Below, piece after piece: positions 1 to 7,783 of a DNA stretch of 64,000 bases. Position 1 is the stretch's first letter; the number at the start of each line of letters is the position of its first letter. A model generated the notes under the pieces. That model searched no databases and was not told the DNA's origin. It worked only from the letters and a program-made list of their open reading frames with translations. The stretch is taken from assembly GCA_002470275.1 (NCBI GenBank), contig DKNY01000068.1:4859-68858 (forward strand), in the 5' to 3' direction. A program made the translations under genes and the position numbers. This DNA comes from Gammaproteobacteria bacterium UBA7376 (GTDB lineage: Bacteria > Pseudomonadota > Gammaproteobacteria > Pseudomonadales > Azotimanducaceae).

Positions 1-296
1 GGGCGCTGAACGAGGAATACATCTACGGTGATGACGGTCGCCTGCAGAATGCAGGGTTCCTGGATTATCGTATTCCGGTCTGCTCGGATCTGCCCTTTAT
101 CGATACCCAAATCTTGGAGGTCCCTAACCCGAATCACCCTTACGGTATTCGAGGCGTGGGCGAGACATCCATTGTGCCGCCGTTGGCTGCGGTGGGTAAT
201 GCCATCGCTAACGCGACCGGCGTGCGCATGACCCATGCTCCCATGTCGCCACCTCGGGTATTGGCCGCGCTCGATGCTCGGGCTAATGAAGGTTAG
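1..296 (+). CDS. Molybdopterin-binding subunit of a xanthine dehydrogenase/aldehyde oxidase family enzyme, C-terminal end (partial)
   Basis: Only the last 97 codons are present; the 5' end lies before the window and the first complete in-frame codon is at 3. The tail carries PYGIRGVGETSIVPPLAA and a following SPPRVLAAL segment, both typical of the C-terminus of molybdenum hydroxylase large subunits (xanthine dehydrogenase, aldehyde oxidase, CoxL-like). In that family this region lies beside the molybdopterin cofactor, and the Glu of GVGE matches the catalytic glutamate. The stop overlaps the next gene, a MoaD-like protein, by 11 bases, so the two are co-transcribed. The substrate cannot be told from this fragment. 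Confidence 0.87.
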   Translation, partial: ALNEEYIYGDDGRLQNAGFLDYRIPVCSDLPFIDTQILEVPNPNHPYGIRGVGETSIVPPLAAVGNAIANATGVRMTHAPMSPPRVLAALDARANEG

Positions 297-528
297 CCTG
301 AGCAGCAGTTTTCAGCTTGAACTCGGGACAGACCGCTGTCTCGAGCTTCAGGCTGAAACCATCGGTCAAATGATGGCCGCGCTCACGGATCGCTATCCCG
401 CCTTTCCGGCATTGCTGGAGCGGGGTGTTGCCGTATCGATAAACGGCCAAATCTTTCGCGATGATTGGACCCAAAAGGTTCCACAAAATGCGGAAATTTT
501 TCTGATTCCCCGTATCGAAGGGGGTTAA
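286..528 (+). CDS. MoaD/ThiS family sulfur carrier-like protein
   Basis: An 80-residue protein ending in Gly-Gly, with the size and beta-grasp-like pattern of MoaD/ThiS proteins: an N-terminal strand, an IGQMMAALTDRYP helix, a VSINGQ strand and a C-terminal PRIEGG tail. In the family the terminal Gly-Gly is adenylated and thiocarboxylated to deliver sulfur, for example in molybdopterin synthesis. The ATG at 286 is chosen because it removes an unlikely N-terminal extension that would lie inside the preceding gene. It overlaps the molybdenum hydroxylase gene by 11 bases, so a role in cofactor supply or sulfuration for that enzyme is a reasonable inference. A general MoaD is equally possible, because moaE is not in the window. 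Confidence 0.75.
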   Translation: MKVSLSSSFQLELGTDRCLELQAETIGQMMAALTDRYPAFPALLERGVAVSINGQIFRDDWTQKVPQNAEIFLIPRIEGG

Positions 529-758
529 CTCCCACCGTCGGAATCGTGCTTGCCTGAGATGAGCACCGCCGGGTCGTGAATGGACGAAAGCCTCAGCGCC
601 AGGGTCCCTACAGTGCTCTTCAGAACCAGGGCTGATCCAAGCTGAGGATGCGGCTTAACAGGTCCACGACTGATTTTGATCGCGTTCGTTGCAATGGTAA
701 GCCGGGATGACGCGAGCGAGGTTACTGTGAACCCGTGGAGGCTGATAGACTAGGCCCA
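529..758. other. 230-bp intergenic region upstream of dnaX, no gene recognised
   Basis: No convincing ORF or tRNA is visible. A long-range inverted repeat CCTCAGC (591-597) and GCTGAGG (641-647) could form a stem. Some gammaproteobacteria carry the 4.5S SRP RNA gene directly before dnaX, but its diagnostic GGAAGG-containing core is absent on both strands here. Confidence 0.4.
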
Positions 759-2345
759 ATGAGTTATGAAGTTTTAGCCAGAAAGCTGAGGCCCTCGGGT
801 TTTGCCGCCCTTGTTGGCCAGGATCACGTAGTGCGCGCGCTCAGTCATGCGCTGGATCACGGCAGACTGCATCACGCCTACCTCTTCACAGGCACGCGGG
901 GCGTCGGCAAGACGACTATCGCGCGCATCTTGGCGAAGAGCCTTAATTGCGAGCAGGGGGTAAGCTCTACGCCCTGCGGTCAGTGTTCCATCTGTCTCGA
1001 AGTTGCCGAAAACCGGTTTATGGATTTGATCGAGGTAGACGCTGCCTCTCGAACGGGTGTCGACGATACTCGGGATTTGCTGGAGAACGCGCAGTACATG
1101 CCGTCTCGAGGGCGCTTCAAGGTCTATTTGATTGACGAAGTGCACATGCTTTCGGTGGCGAGCTTTAACGCGCTGCTGAAAACGTTGGAAGAGCCGCCCG
1201 AGCACGTGAAATTTCTGCTGGCTACGACGGACCCTAAAAAGGTGCCCATGACGGTGCTCTCTCGTTGTCTTCAGTTTCAGCTCAAGAATATTTCAGCCCA
1301 GCTCATCAGCGATTACCTTGCAAAAGTGTTGAGTGAAGAGGCCGTAGACTTTGAGCCAAGCGCCACCGAGGTGATTGCGAAAACGGCTCAGGGCAGCATG
1401 CGTGATGCTCTCAGTTTGACCGATCAAGCCATCTCCTACGGGCAGGGCGCGCTGAAAGCCGATGACGTGATCAATATGCTGGGTCTGGTGGGTCGTGATG
1501 AGGTGGGCGCTTTGCTGGAGGCCCTGGCCAAGGGAGAGGCGTCTGGCTTAATGCAGTTGACGGCAGAGCTGGCGGAGCGCAGCGCTGACTTTGCAAGCGT
1601 GTTGAAAGGGTTGATCGAGGCGCTGCATGAGTTAACCGTGGCCGCAGCACTGGGGAAAGCTGAGGCAAACTTTTCTGCTGAGGAGCTACAGCTCTATTAT
1701 CAGATCGCGCTGATCGGATTGCGGGATTTATCCATCGTTCCCGATGCGCGGAGTGGTTTTGAGATGACCCTACTGCGCATGTTAGCTTTCTCTCCAGAGC
1801 GAGACAGTGGCGTGCCAAGTCGGGGTCGCCGCTCCGCGGCGCCCGAACGGGCCGAGGACCCAAGCGCCGATACCGCGCCGGATTCAGCAGGCCAGGAACA
1901 GGTCAGCAACCAGGTTGCCGAGCAGGCCGTCCCTTCCCCCGAAGTGACGCATGAGCCTGCGGCGCCCTCTGAAAGTGTTGATCGCTGGGCAGACTTGGTT
2001 GAAGCTCTACCCATTGGCGGCGTGACCAAGATGATTGCCGACCACGCGACGCCCACGCTCTTCACCGACGACGAAATTGTGATCACGCTGAGTCGTCAGT
2101 ACGACACCTTGTTCAGCGAGGCTCAGGCGAAAAATTTAGAGCGCGCCGTGGCAGAGCATCTGGGTCGCGCTATTACTTTCCGGGTCGAGGTGGGAGATAT
2201 ACAGACGACTACTCCCGCCGAGCGACGTCAGCGTCTGGCCGATGAGCGCCAGCGCTCTGCGGAAGAGGCCCTGGAAACCGACAGTACCCTACAGGGCGTC
2301 TTGTCGGATTTTGATGGCAAATTGGACGCAGTACGCCCAACTTAA
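759..2345 (+). CDS. dnaX: DNA polymerase III subunit tau/gamma (clamp loader)
   Basis: AAA+ motor subunit of the clamp loader that opens the beta clamp onto primed DNA. The ATG at 759 gives the family's N-terminus [12 protein letters not shown]; a GTG at 735 would add eight atypical residues. Walker A GTRGVGKT lies at residues 45-52, zinc-binding cysteines are C64, C73, C76 and C79, Walker B is LIDEVHML, and the sensor region [13 protein letters not shown] follows. A proline/glutamate/alanine-rich linker (about residues 340-410) leads to a C-terminal polymerase/DnaB-binding region. At 528 aa it is shorter than E. coli tau. I see no A AAA AAG frameshift heptamer in a position to yield gamma. 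First gene of the dnaX-ybaB-recR block. Confidence 0.96.
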   Translation: MSYEVLARKLRPSGFAALVGQDHVVRALSHALDHGRLHHAYLFTGTRGVGKTTIARILAKSLNCEQGVSSTPCGQCSICLEVAENRFMDLIEVDAASRTGVDDTRDLLENAQYMPSRGRFKVYLIDEVHMLSVASFNALLKTLEEPPEHVKFLLATTDPKKVPMTVLSRCLQFQLKNISAQLISDYLAKVLSEEAVDFEPSATEVIAKTAQGSMRDALSLTDQAISYGQGALKADDVINMLGLVGRDEVGALLEALAKGEASGLMQLTAELAERSADFASVLKGLIEALHELTVAAALGKAEANFSAEELQLYYQIALIGLRDLSIVPDARSGFEMTLLRMLAFSPERDSGVPSRGRRSAAPERAEDPSADTAPDSAGQEQVSNQVAEQAVPSPEVTHEPAAPSESVDRWADLVEALPIGGVTKMIADHATPTLFTDDEIVITLSRQYDTLFSEAQAKNLERAVAEHLGRAITFRVEVGDIQTTTPAERRQRLADERQRSAEEALETDSTLQGVLSDFDGKLDAVRPT

Positions 2346-2404
2346 TAAGGCGAACAAGGGCTTATATACGCCAGGATCAGTCAGCACCCGCAGAGGATCG
2401 AGCA

Positions 2405-2734
2405 TTGAAAGACTTTGGTGATTTGATGAAGCAGGCAGAGCAACTTCAGTCTCGGCTGCAGGGCGCGCAACAGGAAATGACTCAGCTCGAGGTTGTGGGC
2501 GAGAGCGGCGCCGGCATGGTCAGCGTGACCATGAATGGACGCTACGAAGTCCGTAGAGTGGAGATCGATCCCTCGCTGATGGAAGAGGAGCGGTCGGTCT
2601 TGGAGGACCTGCTGGCGGCGGCCTGTAACGATACGGTGCGCAAAGTCGAAAAAGCTCAGGCGGAAAAAATGAAAAGCCTTGGCGGCGGCATGCTGGGTGG
2701 CCTTAATTTGGGCCCCGGAAAGTTCCCTTTCTGA
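2405..2734 (+). CDS. ybaB: YbaB/EbfC family nucleoid-associated protein
   Basis: A 109-residue homodimeric DNA-binding protein of the YbaB/EbfC family, typical in size. Recognisable segments are [13 protein letters not shown], the central [18 protein letters not shown] and the strongly conserved EIDPSL, followed by [16 protein letters not shown]. It starts with TTG at 2405, preceded by an AGAGGA sequence. It sits between dnaX and recR, the arrangement conserved in many bacteria, and shares one base with recR (TGATG), which suggests translational coupling. Its role is inferred from the family: nucleoid organisation or recombination-related DNA binding. Confidence 0.93.
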   Translation: MKDFGDLMKQAEQLQSRLQGAQQEMTQLEVVGESGAGMVSVTMNGRYEVRRVEIDPSLMEEERSVLEDLLAAACNDTVRKVEKAQAEKMKSLGGGMLGGLNLGPGKFPF

Positions 2735-3333
2735 TGGCGTTGATAGATAAGCTGGTTGAATCGCTTCAAGTGCTTCCTGGGGTCGGTCCGAAGAGCGCTC
2801 AACGTATGGCGTTGACGCTGCTGCAGCGGAACCGCCAAGGGGGCACAAGCCTGGGTGAAGTCTTGCTTCAGGCAATGGAGCAGGTGCGAGAATGTCGCCT
2901 TTGCCGAAATCTTACCGAATCTGAGGTGTGCCGACTGTGCAGCGATGAGCGTCGTGATCGAACCTCAATTTGCGTGGTGGAGTCCCCTGCAGATGTGCTT
3001 GCGATTGAGCAGGCCGGAGGCTACGGGGGCTTTTACTTCGTGCTGCATGGCCGTCTTTCTCCCATTGACGGCATTGGGCCGGAGGAACTCGACCTGGCGC
3101 GGTTGCTCAAGCGAATCCAGGACATTCGGCCTGAAGAATTGATTTTAGCGACGAACCCGACGGTGGAGGGCGAGGCCACAGCACATTACATCGGGCGCTA
3201 CGTTGGAGAAGAAGTAAGGCGCGTTACCCGGATAGCCCATGGGGTGCCCCTGGGCGGTGAAATTGAATATACCGATGGAGGCACTTTAACCCATGCTTTG
3301 CAGGGAAGAAGAAACATCCGTCTTCTGGATTGA
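2734..3333 (+). CDS. recR: Recombination mediator protein RecR
   Basis: Acts with RecO and RecF to load RecA at gaps in single-stranded DNA. A helix-hairpin-helix region ([17 protein letters not shown], residues about 14-30) is followed by a four-cysteine zinc finger (C54, C57, C66, C69) and a Toprim domain with [12 protein letters not shown], then [17 protein letters not shown]. The length of 199 aa is normal for the family. It begins on the last base of the ybaB stop codon. Its 3' end overlaps rnd by 41 bases. Confidence 0.96.
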   Translation: MALIDKLVESLQVLPGVGPKSAQRMALTLLQRNRQGGTSLGEVLLQAMEQVRECRLCRNLTESEVCRLCSDERRDRTSICVVESPADVLAIEQAGGYGGFYFVLHGRLSPIDGIGPEELDLARLLKRIQDIRPEELILATNPTVEGEATAHYIGRYVGEEVRRVTRIAHGVPLGGEIEYTDGGTLTHALQGRRNIRLLD

Positions 3334-4402
3334 TGACGATGCCCAGCTGGCCGAGGTGGCCCCCAACTGGGAGGACGCGATTGGCCTAGATACGGAGTTC
3401 ATCAGAACAGATACGTTTTATCCAATCGCCGGGCTGTATCAAGTGGCCTCGGGCGACAGCATCTACCTGTTGGATCCCCTTCACATTAACGATTGGACTC
3501 CCTTCGTGCGGGTGCTTGAGGATGCTCAGGTCACCAAGGTGATGCACTCCTGTCAGGAGGACCTTGAACTGATGGCTCATCATCTGAGGACTCGGCCCAC
3601 AAACCTTTTCGATACTCAGATCGCGAATGCCTTTGTCTACCCTGAATACAGCCTGAGCTATGCCAAGTTGGTGGATCGGATATGTGGGGTGGCTCTAGAA
3701 AAGCAGGAAACCCGATCAAACTGGCTTCGGCGGCCGCTCTCGGATCAGCAGATTAGTTACGCCAGAGGGGACGTGCTGTACCTGGTGCCCATGTATCGCC
3801 ACTTAGAAGCGAAACTCCAAGATTTGGGCCGAGGCCACTGGTTTGATGAGGAGATGAGAGCGCGAGGCGTATACCGAGAAGCGGATCCGAACAATCACTA
3901 CCACCTATTGAAGCGGGCTTGGACGCTCAAACCTCGTGAGCTGGCTCGGCTGCAGGCGCTGTGCCGCTGGAGAGAACAGGCGGCCCGCGAACTGAACGTG
4001 CCGAGGGGCCGAGTCGTATGGGACGAACATTTGCTTACCTTCGCCTGCATGCACAGTTTGACCGTGGAAACCTTGCGCGCATCCCTACCCCGGCATGTAG
4101 CCGGTGAGCACGGTCAGGCGCTGATCGCGGCGCATGATCAGGGCTCATCTGCGGAAGCACCCCAAGTTCCCGCCAAACCGCTGACCTCGGCTCAAACCGC
4201 CCACCTCAAAGCCATGCGGCAGCTTGCCAGCGAACAGGCGGCCTCTCTGGGCTGTGCCCCGGAACTGCTGTCCAAACGGCGGGACGTAGAGGCCTGCCTG
4301 CGGGAGTTTGCGAACACAGGATCCCTGAGTGCGCCTTTTTTGGGTTGGCGAGGGGAGTTAGTGGGTCAGGGGTTCATGCACATACTGGCAGAGAGGGGCT
4401 GA
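3293..4402 (+). CDS. rnd: Ribonuclease D
   Basis: A 3'-5' exoribonuclease that trims tRNA precursors. The DEDD exonuclease domain is complete: LDTEF (DxE) near residue 34, HSCQEDLEL with the second Asp near residue 86, and YARGDVLYL carrying the Tyr and last Asp near residue 160. HRDC-type helical domains follow from about residue 205. The ATG at 3293 lies inside recR with GGAGG about 11 bases upstream; no better start follows before the DxE motif. At 369 aa it matches family length. The 41-base overlap with recR suggests coupled translation. Confidence 0.94.
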   Translation: MLCREEETSVFWIDDDAQLAEVAPNWEDAIGLDTEFIRTDTFYPIAGLYQVASGDSIYLLDPLHINDWTPFVRVLEDAQVTKVMHSCQEDLELMAHHLRTRPTNLFDTQIANAFVYPEYSLSYAKLVDRICGVALEKQETRSNWLRRPLSDQQISYARGDVLYLVPMYRHLEAKLQDLGRGHWFDEEMRARGVYREADPNNHYHLLKRAWTLKPRELARLQALCRWREQAARELNVPRGRVVWDEHLLTFACMHSLTVETLRASLPRHVAGEHGQALIAAHDQGSSAEAPQVPAKPLTSAQTAHLKAMRQLASEQAASLGCAPELLSKRRDVEACLREFANTGSLSAPFLGWRGELVGQGFMHILAERG

Positions 4403-4433
4403 GTGGTTTTCGGGGTGACAGTCACGATAGGCA

Positions 4434-4727
4434 GTGTCAGTGAGTGAGGTGATCCCCACGCAGTCAGCTAAGGTGTACCGCAGCACCAAGCTTGCAGATG
4501 CCTATCTTTACCTCGCAGCAGAGCGACCCTTTGAGGACCTGCCCGAAGCCCTGCGCCGACGTTTTGGCCAGGGTGTTTTTGTGATGGACCTCGTCATCAC
4601 GGCCCAGCTTAAGATGGCGCGCATGGACCCGGTCAAGCTTCTGGAGGCTTTGCAGCGAGATGGCTATGCGCTACAGCTGCCGCCGCCCACAGCGGCACCC
4701 ATCCTGCACGAGCGTTTGACCGAATGA
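4434..4727 (+). CDS. ycgL: YcgL domain-containing protein
   Basis: A 97-residue protein of the gammaproteobacterial YcgL family. It shows [15 protein letters not shown], the central [11 protein letters not shown] and the conserved ending GYALQLPPP. It starts at GTG 4434 and ends with an ATGA overlap into ycgN. The molecular function of the family is not firmly established. Its linkage to rnd and ycgN is common in gammaproteobacteria. Confidence 0.88.
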   Translation: MSVSEVIPTQSAKVYRSTKLADAYLYLAAERPFEDLPEALRRRFGQGVFVMDLVITAQLKMARMDPVKLLEALQRDGYALQLPPPTAAPILHERLTE

Positions 4728-5176
4728 CCCCTTCACCTGCCCCGTTCTGGGAAACAAAAATGCTGAAGGACATGTCGCCCGAAGAGTGGGAGGCCCTGTG
4801 CGATGGCTGTGCACGCTGCTGCATGCTCAAGCTCCAGGATGACGACACTGAAGAAGTTTTTTATACCAACATTGTTTGCGACCTGTTGAACCAGCAAAGC
4901 TGTCAGTGCACCCGGTATCCGCAGCGTCACGACCTGGTGCCGGACTGTGTGGAATTAGGGCCTGAGCAAGTGGATGCTTTTGATTGGCTGCCGCGCACCT
5001 GCGCCTATCGCATCATCGCCGAAGGAGGCAGCTTGCCCTGGTGGCACCCGCTCGTCAGTGGCTCCCAGGAGACGGTTCATGAGGCTGGGATATCGGTTCG
5101 CGGACGCGTGATCGCCAAGGCGCTGGTGGCTGAGGAAGAGGAACAAGATATGATTATTAGATGGATCGAGACCTAG
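4724..5176 (+). CDS. ycgN: YcgN/UPF0260 family cysteine-cluster protein
   Basis: A 150-residue protein of the YcgN family (YkgJ-type CxxCxxCC superfamily). Conserved features are [50 protein letters not shown] and LPRTCAYR. The spaced cysteines are thought to bind metal in this superfamily. Its start overlaps ycgL by four bases. The biochemical role is unknown. Confidence 0.9.
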   Translation: MTPSPAPFWETKMLKDMSPEEWEALCDGCARCCMLKLQDDDTEEVFYTNIVCDLLNQQSCQCTRYPQRHDLVPDCVELGPEQVDAFDWLPRTCAYRIIAEGGSLPWWHPLVSGSQETVHEAGISVRGRVIAKALVAEEEEQDMIIRWIET

Positions 5177-5188
5177 GGAGAAGTGGGC

Positions 5189-5554
5189 ATGTCAGTTGAG
5201 GAGATCAGCTGGACCGTGGTTGTCGTCGCTGGCTTGGTGGGTGCGCTCTGTCTTAACAAGCTGCTGCTCCTCCTGGCGCTGGTGGGTCATCGCTTTTTGG
5301 ATAGCCTGCGCGCAGCGTTGGTTGTCTCCACGCTTATTCTCTTTATCTGTCCCATACAGTCTGAGCGTGCTGGCGGCCTTTGGGTGCCCGCGCTGATCGA
5401 ACTGATCTTTGAATCGTCGTTTCAGGTTGACGGTCGACCTGCCGCCTCTGCGGCCCTGCTGGTGATGGCGGTTACCGCAGGCTTCTCACTGATTTTTGCT
5501 CTGTCCTGGGTCCTTTATGGCAAGCGGGGGTCCAGCGAGGAGGGCGCGACCTAG
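5189..5554 (+). CDS. Small hypothetical membrane protein
   Basis: A 121-residue protein with three predicted hydrophobic segments: residues about 8-30 (VVVVAGLVGALCLNKLLLLL), 40-60, and 90-110 (LLVMAVTAGFSLIFALSWVL). I do not recognise the family. The ATG at 5189 is chosen over GTG 5183 because GGGAG at 5175-5180 is well spaced from it. It starts 12 bases after ycgN and closes the dnaX-to-ycgN gene series. No enzymatic motif is visible. Confidence 0.72.
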   Translation: MSVEEISWTVVVVAGLVGALCLNKLLLLLALVGHRFLDSLRAALVVSTLILFICPIQSERAGGLWVPALIELIFESSFQVDGRPAASAALLVMAVTAGFSLIFALSWVLYGKRGSSEEGAT

Positions 5555-5734
5555 TGCGTCTCAACTTGCGCCGGCCAAGCCTGGTCAATTAAAGTAGCCG
5601 GCTCATCAACAGCGAGCCTGTGAATGCGCGTCGACGCCCTCGCGCATAACCACCGCCAGCCTCGGGGCCGAAAGAGGCGTAGCAGAGCCGATGAGCGTGG
5701 AAGACATTAAAAACCCCAGTTAAGAGAGCACCGC

Positions 5735-6583
5735 ATGATTTTTGAAAGCACTGACTCCTATATCTCGACAGACGAACTCAGCATGGCCGTGGATGCCGCC
5801 GTCAAGCTGGAGCGCCCCTTGCTGATCAAGGGTGAGCCTGGAACAGGTAAAACCATGCTCGCGGTCGAGGTGGCCAAGGCACTGGGGTTCCCTCTGCTCG
5901 AGTGGCATATCAAATCCACAACGAAGGCCGTCAATGGGCTATATGAATATGACGCCGTATCTCGGCTAAGAGACTCTCAGCTTGGCGATGAGCGCGTTAA
6001 CGATATCCGCAACTACATCAAAAAAGGAAAGTTGTGGGAGGCCTTCGAAGCCGAAGAGCGCGTGGTGCTTCTCATCGACGAAATCGACAAGGCAGACATA
6101 GAATTTCCCAATGACCTCCTGCAGGAGATTGATCGGATGGAGTTCTTCGTCTATGAACTTGGGGAAACCATCAAGGCCAAGCAGCGACCGATCGTTATCA
6201 TCACCTCAAATAACGAGAAAGAGCTGCCCGATGCGTTTTTGCGGCGCTGCTTTTTCCACTTCATCAATTTTCCGGATCGGGAAACAATGCAACAGATTGT
6301 GGATGTGCATTTTCCAGCCGTTAAGCAGGAGATGGTCAAGGAGGCGATGGAAATTTTCTTCGATGTCCGAAAGGTGCCTGGACTAAAGAAGAAGCCTTCT
6401 ACCTCGGAACTGATCGACTGGCTTAAGCTGCTTATGGCGGACGATATCCCAGACGAAATTCTAACCAATCGCGATGCCAGCAAGGCGATCCCTCCGCTTT
6501 ACGGGGCCCTGGTGAAGAACGAACAGGACGTTCACCTGCTAGAGCGATTGGCCTTTATGAATCGAAGAGACAATCGGGGATAG
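5735..6583 (+). CDS. MoxR-family AAA+ ATPase
   Basis: A 282-residue AAA+ ATPase of the MoxR branch. Walker A is GEPGTGKT (residues 33-40), Walker B is VVLLIDEIDKAD near residue 115, and the sensor segment ITSNNEKELPDAFLRRC follows. MoxR proteins work with VWA-domain partners as chaperones for protein-complex or metal-cofactor assembly, and the next gene, three bases downstream, encodes such a partner. The pair resembles CoxD/CoxE, which in aerobic CO dehydrogenase systems helps mature the metal centre. Whether this pair serves the molybdenum hydroxylase at the window start is not shown by the sequence. Confidence 0.92.
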   Translation: MIFESTDSYISTDELSMAVDAAVKLERPLLIKGEPGTGKTMLAVEVAKALGFPLLEWHIKSTTKAVNGLYEYDAVSRLRDSQLGDERVNDIRNYIKKGKLWEAFEAEERVVLLIDEIDKADIEFPNDLLQEIDRMEFFVYELGETIKAKQRPIVIITSNNEKELPDAFLRRCFFHFINFPDRETMQQIVDVHFPAVKQEMVKEAMEIFFDVRKVPGLKKKPSTSELIDWLKLLMADDIPDEILTNRDASKAIPPLYGALVKNEQDVHLLERLAFMNRRDNRG

Positions 6584-6586
6584 ACC

Positions 6587-7747
6587 GTGCTCATCAACTT
6601 CTTCTTGACGCTGCGCAAGTACAAGCTCCCGGTCACTATTCGGGAATTGATGGACCTATTGCTGGGGCTAAAGCATCAGTTGGTTTATGCCAACATCGAC
6701 GAATTCTATCTCTTCAGCCGAACGGCGCTGGTAAAGGATGAGAAGAACTACGATAAGTTCGACAGAGCCTTCAGCGCCTATTTCAAGGGTCTTGAGGACT
6801 TGCACGGCTTGCTCGAGAGCCTGATCCCAGACGAATGGCTGCGTCATGAATTCGAAAAATCCTTAACGCCGGAAGACCTCAAGCAGATTGAGTCGCTGGG
6901 CGGTTTGGAGAAGCTGATCGAGGCATTTAGGAAAGCCAAGGAAGAGGCTGAGGCCAAGCAGGGAGAAGAGGGCAAGGATGGGGATGAGGGCAATGCTGAA
7001 AAAGAGGGCCAGAATGGTCCTGGCGGTGTTGGCAAGGGTAAGAAGAACAAAGCAAAAAAGGTCTGGGATGAGCGTCAGTATAAGAACTTGGACGACTCGG
7101 TAGAGCTGGGGACGCGAAATATTAAAATGGCCCTGCGTCGACTGCGAAAGTTCGCGCGTACCGGAGCAGAGGACGAGCTCGATATGCCGAACACCATCCG
7201 CTCCACGGCGCACAACGGGGGGATGCTGGATATCAAGATGCGTCCCGAGCGGCGCAATACCGTCAAAGTGCTGCTGTTCCTGGATATTGGCGGCTCAATG
7301 GATGCTCATGTCAAAGTCTGTGAAGAGCTCTTTTCTGCCTCCCGAACAGAGTTCAAGCACCTGGAGAGTTTTTACTTCCACAACTTCATCTATGAATCCG
7401 TGTGGAAGGATAATCGGCGTCGCATGAGCGAGCGGCTGTCAACGATGGATATCCTCAACAGATATGGGCAGGACTACAAAGTCGTATTCGTGGGGGATGC
7501 GACCATGGCGCCCTACGAGATCACCCATGCCGGGGGAAGCGTCGAGCATTGGAACGAGGAGCCTGGCGCTGCCTGGATGGAACGTTTCTCTGAAGTTTAC
7601 GAAAAAATCATCTGGCTTAACCCTACGCCCCAGGAAACCTGGGAATATTCCTCCTCGGTAATGATGACGCAGGAATTGATTGGCGGCTCCATGTACCCGC
7701 TGACGATTAAGGGACTGGAAGAGGGAATGGGCCAGCTCTCAAAATAA
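6587..7747 (+). CDS. VWA domain-containing CoxE-like protein
   Basis: A 386-residue protein with an N-terminal helical region, a charged Lys/Glu/Gly-rich linker (about residues 115-155) and a C-terminal von Willebrand A domain. The metal-site motif reads FLDIGGSMD, where the usual DxSxS has Gly at the first Ser position; this variant is, as I recall, found in the CoxE-like group. A later TMDILNRYGQDYKVVFVGD segment supports the Rossmann-like fold. It starts at GTG 6587, three bases after the MoxR ATPase stop, so the two form an operon and probably a complex. Its target is unknown. Confidence 0.9.
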   Translation: MLINFFLTLRKYKLPVTIRELMDLLLGLKHQLVYANIDEFYLFSRTALVKDEKNYDKFDRAFSAYFKGLEDLHGLLESLIPDEWLRHEFEKSLTPEDLKQIESLGGLEKLIEAFRKAKEEAEAKQGEEGKDGDEGNAEKEGQNGPGGVGKGKKNKAKKVWDERQYKNLDDSVELGTRNIKMALRRLRKFARTGAEDELDMPNTIRSTAHNGGMLDIKMRPERRNTVKVLLFLDIGGSMDAHVKVCEELFSASRTEFKHLESFYFHNFIYESVWKDNRRRMSERLSTMDILNRYGQDYKVVFVGDATMAPYEITHAGGSVEHWNEEPGAAWMERFSEVYEKIIWLNPTPQETWEYSSSVMMTQELIGGSMYPLTIKGLEEGMGQLSK

Positions 7748-7783
7748 GCGGCGCTTCTACACGCCCAGTACAGCCTCGGATTG

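Noticed and set aside
529-734. 4.5S SRP RNA upstream of dnaX
   Set aside because: The conserved GGAAGG-containing loop is absent on both strands.
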